Translations under genes and position numbers: made by a program
Shown: in pieces, positions 55,288-64,000 of the stretch
How the letters are laid out: every line of letters begins with the position of its first letter
How positions within the stretch are numbered: position 1 is the stretch's first letter
The notes under the pieces: model-generated
Database searches by the model: none
Told to the model about the DNA's origin: nothing
What the model saw: the letters and a program-made list of their open reading frames with translations, nothing else
Assembly (NCBI GenBank): GCA_964036665.1
Contig: OZ038526.1
Location: 29,512,001 to 29,576,000, forward strand
Direction of reading: 5' to 3'
Length of the DNA: 64,000 bases
Source of the DNA: Gordius sp. MW1
Taxonomy: Eukaryota; Nematomorpha; Gordioida; Gordea; Gordiidae

Positions 55288-57268
55288 ATGTCTTCCACAA
55301 ATGACTCTATTCAAATATTTCCATCTGAACCTAATTTAACAATCCTCCAAGTAATATATATTTTTTAATATTATGTTTGAAACTAAATTTTAAAATGTGT
55401 ACTATATTCTAATCAATTGATTGATCTTAATGACAATTTGCAGAGTACCCCAAATAAATCGAACACGAATGTGGCTAGAAAAAGTTACTACATTTGGATT
55501 CCAAAAAAATCCAGGAATCAGTGTATTCGCTGTCCTAAGTATTTCAATCAAAAGACATCAACGAGTATGTTATTTTAACGAATTTGAATTATCCTAATAT
55601 CAGGGGCAATTTCACTATTTTCTAAAGACAATCGATAGGTAATATTCAACGACACTTCAAAATGGCCCATGGTGACTTTGATGTCGACATCGGAAAAAAA
55701 CAAAGTCTGCATAATGAAACCCTCACAACTGACCAACTGGATCTTACTTATCAATAAAAATATCCTAAATTTAGTAATTTCCAAAAATTTAACGATTAAA
55801 ATCTTCCACTCACCGCATTTAAAAAATATTCTTCGTTACTTTAATTCTACCGTCACAATATGGTGCAAAAAAGCTGCGAGTAAAGAGCTAGAGAAACTTT
55901 TTGCATTCGAACATTAAAAACTCAAAAACATTCTAGCCACTCTTCAATCAAAAATTGCCATTACGACGGACTTATGGACGTCGGTAAAAAACACATCCTT
56001 CGTGGCCGTAACGGCCCATTATATTAACGACTTTTGGGAGTTTAAATCACTTTTGTTGGATATTGTAGAAGTATGCCATCCCCATACTGCAAATATCCTT
56101 TATCATCAATTATATCGAATGTCTTTGCAAAATACGGGATAACGGAGAAAATAGGATCAATTACAACAGACAATGCCGCAAACGAAATCGGGGCTGTTAA
56201 CCTATTTAGAAATGCCATGAAAAGGACTGTATATCATCGAAGATGTGCTTGTCACATAATAAACCTCGTGGTAAAGGATGGTTTATCGGTCATTGAGGGA
56301 CCGCTCGAGAAAATGTATATTCTCGTAAGAACCATGAAAAGATCTCCTTCTTTAAGCGCGGAGTATGTAAAATTGGCAAAGACAAAGATCCCCCAGCCGA
56401 ATAACACACGTTGGAATTCAACGTACTTGATGTTGGCTGAGGCTAATAAAGTATCTTAAATCTAATATTTTTTAGTTTAATTTTTAACTAGAATGTGGCC
56501 TGTCTCAATATTATCGCTGATAAAAACATAGGGGATAAGAGCCTAATGTTTTCCACCGAAGAAATCAGCCTGCTCAAGGAAGTGGAGAATCTCTTAAAAA
56601 ATTTCTATGCGACCACAGTGGATATGAGTTGCCAGTCGAATAATACAGTTGGCTCGGTGCTCTTATATTTTGAAGATATGCTGGAAGATCTTGAACTAAA
56701 AAAGTAATAACGCTAATCCAATTATCGATAAAATGATTAGGAAATTAAAGAATTACATGCCTTACCTAACTTGTTTTGAAAATTATGCTTGCTCGTTTCT
56801 CGACCCTAGGATGAATTAAAACTTAATTCCAACAGTTTTAAAAAGCACCTCATTTTCTGCTCAGTTCTACGACCTTTTGAAAAATGAATACGCAATAGGC
56901 GTCAACCAAGGTTCCTCCACCAAATGCTCCCATTTAAACCGAATTGCCTTAAAAAGACTGTACATATTAATTTTTGACCTAATATAATTTATTATTTTAG
57001 GCTTGACGCCAATCCTAACACCTTCAACATAGACAAAAAGCCACGAATATCGATTGACAGCGATCCCTATGCATGGTGGGCTGGAAATGCAAGTGAATTC
57101 GCTAATCTTGCAATTATGGCCAGATCCTTTTTGGCGCAGCAAGCGTCCTCAGTGGCCGCCGAAAGAATATTTTCCAAAGCAGGAGATAATTTAACAAAAA
57201 AACGATCTCGGATGTCTTCCGGAACTTTTAAACAATGTTTAAACAATTGGCGGATAAATTTAAATTGA
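55288..57268 (+). pseudogene. hAT transposase with BED zinc finger, intron-bearing, mostly preserved
   Basis: It starts MSSTNDSIQIFPSEPN (55288). Introns at 55351-55443 and 55565-55638 join a BED finger, IRCPKYFNQKTST to SNIQRHFKMAHGD (C..C ... H....H). Then come KIAITTDLWTSVKNTSFVAV with FWEFKSLLLDIVEV, SITTDNAANEIGAVNLF, CACHIINLVVKDGL, NNTRWNSTYLML, a 41-bp intron (56451-56491), and SFLDPRMN. The C-terminal dimerisation region reads DPYAWWAGNASEFANLAIMA, QQASSVAAERIFSKAGD and KKRSRMS, with a stop at 57268. These are the RNase H-like and dimerisation regions of hAT transposases of the RICESLEEPER-like kind. Frame changes near 55750 and 56090 and stops such as at 56818 indicate inactivation. 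Terminal inverted repeats were not found. Confidence 0.85.
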
Positions 57269-57569
57269 CATTTATGTTTACTACAATTGAAATTTATGTT
57301 ACGCATAAAAACTATTTTATTGCATAGATATATTAAATGTATAATATAACAGAATAAAATTGGTATAAAAACATCTCAAGAGTTATTTCTACAAAATTTT
57401 TGCAAAAAATAATTGGTTACTTTTTACACAGCATTTAATATTTCGAATTCCGGTACCGACCGAGTGATTTTTGCAAAGAGAAACTTATTAATTAAATTAT
57501 GACGTATGGTATTTCAAACTTTTATTAATAAGCAATAGCATTAACTAACCCGACGCAACTAACATCATC

Positions 57570-58090
57570 ATAACAGGCTACCATCGCTTTAAAATTCTAA
57601 GTTTTTTCATTAAATTGATAAGTTTTTATTTTGATCTTCTAAGTTTTTTAATCAAAATGCTAAGCATTTTTTTAATTTTAAGCTAGAAATTTTAATCAAA
57701 CAGGTGAGTATTAAAAAACAGATAAAAAGGCCAAAGTTTTAATTGCAATAATTTCGAATTTTTAATTTTTTATTTATTAACCTAACATATATTTAAATAC
57801 TAAGCATAATATATTAGAATAAAGCTTAGCATATAATTTAAATAGCAAAAGATCAAAATACTTAGCAAATAGATAAAAAATTTAGCAAAATAATAAAATG
57901 CTTAGCAAAATTCATTTAAATAATTAGCAAATGAATAAAATACTTAGCATTTGAATAAAAAACTTACAATTAATTTCAAAACTTAGCAAACGAATTAAAT
58001 ACTTAGCAAATGAATAAAATATTACTTAGCAACGATGCTAAGAATACTTAATTATTTGAATAAAATACTTAGCAAATAATTTGTTGCGAA
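57570..58090. repeat. fold-back-like element with CTTAGCAAATGAATAAAATA repeats
   Basis: The right half (57850-58080) has about ten imperfect copies of cttagcaaatgaataaaata. The left half (57590-57690) has inverted counterparts such as ctaagttttttaatcaaaa. accatcgc at the left and gcaacgatgct at the right may be inverted ends. No coding sequence. It is likely a non-autonomous DNA element with subterminal repeats. Confidence 0.55.
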
Positions 58091-58494
58091 ATACAACCAC
58101 TATCAGTCACGCTACATTGGACACAAAAAGTATGTGTTACAAAATGGTGGCAATTAAAAATAAAACACTCGATAGAGGTAGGTATGTATTAAAAACCCAA
58201 ATCGCAATTTTTTTCTTAAGAATTAAAGATTTGAATCAAATTAAAATTATATTATATTTTTAGTTTAATTTGCCTTACTTTTAATTGAAATAAATTTTAA
58301 AATTTCGATTATATTAATTTCTATGCAATTTTATTATATATAATCAAAATTAAGCAGACAAAGTTCTAAAAGACCGTAGTTGAGTTAAAATTTTACAGTA
58401 TATAAAACAAATTGACGTTAGGTTAATAGCTTTAGGCTAGGTCAATATTTATTAACCTTAAAATTCGCCATTTTTGTTTTTCTCGCTTGATTAA

Positions 58495-58598
58495 TATTCG
58501 TCGTCCGCCATTTTAATTCACCGTTCTCGTGTTATTATATCCTTCCTTCCGCTTTGAAAATAAAATAATTCGCCGTCCGCCATTAAATTCGATGTGCA
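58495..58598 (+). repeat. short direct repeat before the R2-type LINE
   Basis: attcgtcgtccgccatttta and attcgccgtccgccattaaa lie about 72 bp apart. They may be part of the LINE leader. Confidence 0.5.
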
Positions 58599-61500
58599 AT
58601 GGAATCTCGCAATATTATAAGCAATAAACTTAGTGCAATCGCATCTACTACTCCCATCTCTTGTTCCTCCTTCCACACTGTCGTATCTTCTTGGCGAAGT
58701 CTTCGAGCTCATAGGAGGGGCGCCCACAGAATTGCCCCGCCTACGTGGTGTGCTACCAAATTATTTTCCTCGCCCATTACCACTACCAGCAACAATATAT
58801 GTCTAAATGACACAACTCCTCAACAATCACCTGGGCTAACGATGGCCCTCCCTTGATTATCAAATCCTCTTGAATTTGATCAATCCCTGCCACCCCCCCT
58901 ATCATTTCCCAGCCCCAAACCGAGTTCTCAGAGTGAGAACTCCATTTTAACTAATTCTACGTCGAGACCAATTCCGAGTTGGAACCCATCATCACAATCA
59001 TGCGAAAAAACGAACAGGTCGATGGCGTCTAGTTCCTTGAGTTTATTGCCCGGGCCAATACTGTCCTTGGGGGCTTGTATGAGAAACGGCCTGCGGTAAA
59101 ACACTCGCAGCCTAAAAGCAGGAACGTTTTCGCCATAGAGGGGGCGAAAAAGAAGATTCCCACGAGACATGAGGTGTTAGAAAAAATAAAAGAATAACGC
59201 ATAGTAAAAATCACGTCATCTAACGTAGTCGCAACAACTCAGGCGGTGACCAGCTCTTTATTACCAAACCTTTCAATTGCGAAACCCCACAGTGAACGGG
59301 ACAGAAGACGATAACAATCATCCGCAGGTAGACGCTGAAAGGTGTCCCTTGTCCGTGGACGATGAGACGGATTTGGGACTGTTCAAGGCGCCCCTACTGG
59401 CGATTGCGAGGCGAGAGTGCGATACATCGAACTGGAATGCTTTCAACAAGCTCGTTGAACACAATACCGATAAAGTGCAAATCATCCTCAAAATTAAGGT
59501 CAACCCGAATCGACCTCTAACCGCAAAAGGACAAAGTTTTGATATAAATAAGCCACAAGAAGTCCAGCGACATTATAAGATAAACCGTCGAACTACAATC
59601 AGGAAAATTGTATGCGGCGAGCCCCCTAGATGTCAAATCTCACCAATGGAGATCCTAAACCACTTCTTGTGTAAACTAGGCGATATGAGAGAAATTGACA
59701 GCACCGTCTATGAAACCGGATCCCATCCCAATTTGTGTATTGACTTCTTTACCGAAAAAGAAGTCAGCAAAAGATTACAATGGTCGGAAAACTCTGCTCC
59801 CGGCTACGATAAAATTTCATACAAGCAATGGGCCAAAGTCGACCCTTGCGCAAAAATACTTACAAAAATTTTCAATATCTGTCTCAAGTTTAAAAGAATC
59901 CCTTAGGCATGGAAACATGCGGAAACCATTCTTATATATAAGAAAGGCGACAAATCCGACAGAACTGGCGACCGATTAACCTCAGTAGTACTACTATCTA
60001 TAAACTGTACACAGGATTATTAATGCAAAGGATAACTAAGTGGATAGAAGCAAACGAAGTGCTCTCGTATGCTCAAAAAGGATTGCTCCCATATGACGGG
60101 GTACTTGAACATAATTACTCCCTTCGAAGAGCTTTGGAAAGCGCAAAACTAAACAACAAAGATATCCTAATCGGATGGGTTGATTTGGCTAACGCATACC
60201 CCCGTCCCTCATCAAGCCATTTTGTCCTCATTATCAGCAACGGGAATTGGCGACCAGGTAACTACAATCGTGAAAGACTTATACGAAGGGATTACAACAT
60301 CGTTCCCTACCACTGGATCTGTCTCCAAGATAGACGTTTTATGTGGAATCAGGCAAGGTTGCCCGCTATCCGGTATTCTCTTTGATCTCGCCATTGACCC
60401 GATAATCCAAGCAATCCAAAAATCACACCGTGAAGTTAAAGTCCTAGCTTATGCTGACGACATCTTACTGATTGCCAACACACCTGCCGAACTTCAAGAT
60501 GAGCTTGACTCAATTGCCACTTTCACTAAGAAGGTTAATCTAGATTTGATATCAATAAATGCCCCAGCCTACATATTAGCGGCATTGGGGGCGCAAGAAG
60601 AGCCCTGCCGACCATACACCACATACAAGGTGAACCCATCCGTTGCATGAAAAATGGGAATTCAGAGGACTTCCTGGGGAAGCCGATAGGATTTGCGCTC
60701 TCCAGCCGACAATATCGAAGAATATAAAGTGGTAGCGGAAAAGATTCTTGCATCTGGTCTAGCTCCATGGCAAAAGGCGGACGCATTAAAGACTTTCTTT
60801 TATCCAACTTTATCTCACTCGATGCGCCTAGAGTGCTTCCCGAAAGCAAAGTTGAAGGAATTGGATAAATTCCTCCGACCCCAATTAAGGGAAATCTATT
60901 ACCTCCCCGTGCGTTCCTCTGTTGACTACCTGTATGGGTCAGCCAAAAAAGGAGCACTTGGATTCCCGGTTGCTGCCAATGATTCCGACATATTTATAGT
61001 AGACTCCGCATTTAAACTGCTAACGTCGAAGGACGATCGCATAGCGGATTTGGCAAGAGAAGATTTGGACGCCACGATAGGTCGAAGGGCCAGGATCAAT
61101 AAAACCGACATTACTCCTTCCATCCGCTCGTGCTACATTTGGTAGCACTGACAGCCCCTTTGACAATTCTACCTTCTCAATCTCAAACAAATGGACTACC
61201 ACCAGGAAGGCATCCACTCGATTAAACCTTACTTGGGAATTTCGGGAGGAAGCCCCCTTCATTCGTCGGAACAATCTCACAATCGATCCATTAATGCGCA
61301 AAAGGCTGGTGTATGCCCTACGCACCCAGGAAAAAGATAAAAGATTTTCCAAGCTGGTCTCAAAACCGGATCAAGGGAAGGCGATGGAGTGCGTGGCTGC
61401 CCACCCAGCTGGCCACCACTTCATAAGAGATGGACTTTATACCAGGTTCGCCTATTGGCGATGCATACACCGGGCAAGGCTTAACCAATTACCGTTAAAA

Positions 61501-62190
61501 AGAACGCCAATGAATCGGAGTTCCGATAGGAAATGCCGAAGGTGCGGGGACCATGATGAAACATTACCCCATGTCATGGACCACTGCATGCGTTACTCGG
61601 CTTCGTACACCAAACGGCACAATTTGGTGGTCGACCGCATAAAAGCACTTGCAGCGGAGAGATTTACAGTCGTGGGGGAAAACACTAGGGTTGACTAGTC
61701 TCTGTTGCGACCCGACCTGGTGATTGCTAAGGGAGACTCTGCTATTATCATAGATATTAGCATACCCTTCGACAATCGCCTCGAGGCCCTTGACGCTGCA
61801 CGTGAGGCGAAAATTACCAAATATCAATCTATTCAACAATCGTTGTTGTCTCGATACAAAATTGTATCCATCGAACCAATTATCGTTGGCGCGTTGGGAT
61901 CGTGGCATCGCCCAAACAATTTACTCATTCGTAAATTGTGTGCTGCCACGTACGCCAAACGGTTAAGACGACGTATAGTATCAGATGTAGTCCACCTCTC
62001 GCGTAATATCTACGTACAACATGTTACCAACATTCAACAAGATGATTAAACCGACAAGTCCTACCTGTATTAAACTTTATATCCCCACAAATAAAATATT
62101 ATCGCTCACATTCAACGACTACGTAAATCATGATTTCATGTATTCTAACTCATCATATTGTATTCTTTAATGCATTTTAATAAAAGATAT
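58599..62190 (+). mobile_element. R2-type (RLE-encoding) LINE
   Basis: A single plus-strand LINE with an N-terminal region of unclear content (58599-59270), reverse transcriptase (about 59280-61000), a CCHC knuckle and an RLE endonuclease ending at a stop at 62047. A 3' tail with an aataaaa signal follows near 62090. It belongs to a different family from the RLE LINEs at 8-14 kb, as shown by its different knuckle and endonuclease sequence. 5' and 3' duplications were not found. Confidence 0.8.
59277..62049 (+). pseudogene. R2-type reverse transcriptase and restriction-like endonuclease
   Basis: In order: EKEVSKRLQWSENSAPGYDK, TILIYKKGDKSD, LSYAQKGLLPYDGVLEHNYS, DILIGWVDLANAYP, VLCGIRQGCPLSGILFDLAI, the catalytic KVLAYADDILLIA near 60450, APWQKADALKTFFYPTLSH, and LKELDKFLRPQLREIYYLP. 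The C-terminal half (61294-61698) has the knuckle CRRCGDHDETLPHVMDHC and then the RLE core LRPDLVI, AIIIDISIPFDN and AKITKYQSI (61705-62049). At least five frame changes and a stop at about 61698 break it. RLE LINEs of this group often insert site-specifically; no rDNA or other known target sequence is seen around this copy. Confidence 0.8.
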
Positions 62191-62385
62191 AAACCTAAGC
62201 GTTTAGGTTAATAAAGCGCTCTGACCTAAGCTCTAAGCTTCTAACTGACCTCGAGGTTTTTAGGTTAATTTTGACCTCTAACCTCGAGGCAGAGGTTAGC
62301 CTTTCTAAAAGACCTTAGAGGTTTTCAAGGAACCTCTAACCTAGCCTAAGGTTGACCTGGGCGTGAACCCCACCTAACTTCTTCC
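62191..62385. repeat. cluster of inverted ACCTCTAACCT motifs
   Basis: gacctctaacctcgag, gaacctctaacctagcc, gaggttagcc, aggttaattttgacc and similar sequences occur in both orientations within 190 bp, more GC-rich than the flanks. The pattern resembles hAT subterminal repeats or a small fold-back element. Ends and duplications were not resolved. Confidence 0.5.
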
Positions 62386-62596
62386 CATCACTATTATTAA
62401 CTGTTTTCTTTATACAACTTGTTTATACACCTTCAAAAATATGCTTATTTTCGCTAAACATCGCCCTCTAAAGCCCATAGTGCTCTTAACATAATATGTT
62501 TTAGACAGTAAGGCTAAAATTATTTCAATTAAAATGTATGTTATTATGAAAGCTTATTTCAATATGCCTACGATTATTCATACTTTTAAAAAACTA
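62386..62596. other. AT-rich non-coding
   Basis: Nothing recognisable before the Helentron-like element. Confidence 0.3.
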
Positions 62597-64000
62597 TTAA
62601 TTGCTATGCAATTTATGGGCTCGTTTTTTGTTGTCCGTCCGTCCGTCCGTCCATCCCTATCTATTTGCATTGGGTATATTAGGTTATCGATTTTTAAAAT
62701 TAATGCATGAGAAAGAGGTGCCCCACCCCTCATCTCTATCTCCCTCGCTGTGTTATTTTTTAAATTAATGCATAAGAGGTGCCCCACCCCTCATCTCTAT
62801 CTCCCTCGGTGTGTTATATATAAGATTTGTTAAATTATCTATTATATAATAAACATAAATAAAAGTTGTTTACTTTTAATTGCTATGCAATTTAACTAGT
62901 TATATAATAAACATAAATAAAAGCTGTTTATTTTTAATTGCTATGCAATTTAACTAGTTTTTTAGTTAGAATCCCGGAGTTTTTTTTGACTCTTATGATT
63001 GTTCTTGTTACTATCATTGATAATAAGAATGTTTGGCCGTCCGCTGGCTGCTGACCAATGAAAAAATGACCATTGGCCAAAATGTGAATCCGAGTTTATT
63101 TTTTCGTTTTTTTTTACTATTATAATTGTTCCTGTGACTACCATTGCTATTATGGCTTTTTGGCCGTCCGCTGGCTCCTGACCGATGGAAAAAATGACCA
63201 TTGGCCAAAATGTGAATCGAAATTATTTTTTTATGATTGTTCCTGTTCCTACCATTGCTATTATGACTTTTTGGCCGTCCGCTGGCTGCTGACCAATGGA
63301 ATAAAATGACCATTGGCCAAAATGTGATTCGAAAACTTTTTTTTCGTTTTTTTTTGACTATTATGAATTTATATCCACTTTTATTGTGTCCTGGCTGCTG
63401 ACCAATGGAAAAAAATGACCATTGGCCAAAATGTGATTCGAAAATTTTTTTTTCGTTTTTTTTACTCTTGTGTATTAATATCCACTTTTACCGTGTGCTG
63501 GCTGCTGACCAATGGAAAAAAATGACCATTGGCCAAAGTGAGCATCAAAATATTTTTTTCCGTTTTTTTGGCTATCATTGACTTATAGAGTATCTGTTGG
63601 TACTGACCAATACAGAAAAAGTGACCATTGGCCAAATTTTTGATTTTTTTAATTAAAAATTGTTCAAATTCAACAAAAAATTTCTCCCAACAATTCTATT
63701 CTTAACATTGTGTTGTTTTATAATATAATGTTTGTTAGACCCATAATCACTAAAGGCCATAAAAACTAATGTAATACGCAACTAGATGCAAACACTAATT
63801 CTAACCCTAACCCTTGCCTATATTACATTTTGCCTTTATTACATTTTGCCTATAATGGAAAATTTGTATAAATAATTAATTAATCATTAGGCATTTAATA
63901 CCCCCCTATAGGCATTCTCGCCCCTTCCCACCTTTCTCGCCCATAAAATTCATAGCAAATATGATACGTTTATACGAAGTACAGATGAGTCGTCCCCCCT
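62597..64000 (+). mobile_element. Helentron/HINE-like element, second copy, cut by the window end
   Basis: It starts ttaattgctatgcaatttat after an A, as at 40794, and follows that copy in order: the short tandem units, the ttggccgtccgctggctgct hairpin array, the cataatcactaaaggcc segment, and the inverted subterminal repeat cccataaaattcatagcaaa near 63942. The window ends about 60 bp before the expected 3' hairpin. It is roughly 350 bp shorter than the first copy because it has fewer repeat units. Elsewhere similarity is very high. Confidence 0.8.

Noticed and set aside
63014-63313. Repetitive protein with HWSAASGRPKSHNSN repeats
   Set aside because: Produced by reading the hairpin-unit array backwards; frames shift between units.

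Overview
The window is a piece of an AT-rich invertebrate animal genome. It has spliced genes with short GT-AG introns, a mitochondrial m-AAA protease gene, a Rab guanine-exchange-factor gene, and a dense, multiply nested load of transposable elements. No prokaryotic features, rRNA or tRNA genes were seen. The species cannot be named from the sequence alone.

Two host genes can be rebuilt exon by exon with matching splice phases. A Rabin8/GRAB-type (RAB3IP) gene runs on the + strand from 24717 to its stop at 30631; nine exons are seen and the N-terminal exons are missing. A paraplegin (SPG7) gene runs on the - strand from about 50170 down to its stop at 31772, with fourteen exons and about 775 codons. 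The two are convergent, with about 1.1 kb between their stop codons. Three further - strand stretches look like host exons (20538-20813, 23631-23770, 50433-50576) but are not recognised.

Layout: 1-1140 is a Helitron Rep/helicase relic. 3541-7720 is a near full-length RTE LINE between 15-bp target duplications. 8196-14560 holds two LINEs of one restriction-like-endonuclease (RLE) family, one inserted in the other in opposite orientation. 15365-18560 holds two short LTR-bracketed fossils. 18560-24700 is mostly hAT derivatives and small repeats. 24717-50170 is the two host genes with MITEs, hAT derivatives and a 6.7-kb Penelope-like insertion in their introns. 50436-54480 is a dispersed repeat and a second, internally deleted RTE copy split by a hAT derivative. 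55288-57268 is an intron-bearing hAT transposase gene. 58599-62180 is an R2-type LINE. 62597 to the window end is a second copy of a Helentron/HINE-like element also found at 40794-42612.

The most notable structure is 39155-45833. It is a head-to-head inverted pair of Penelope-like (GIY-YIG) retroelement copies flanked by a 13-bp target duplication, placed 6 bp inside a paraplegin intron from the 5' splice site. One arm carries a 1.8-kb Helentron-like insertion, and the other arm preserves the exact empty site. The neighbouring paraplegin exon is bracketed by two hAT MITEs within about 15-30 bp of both its splice sites.
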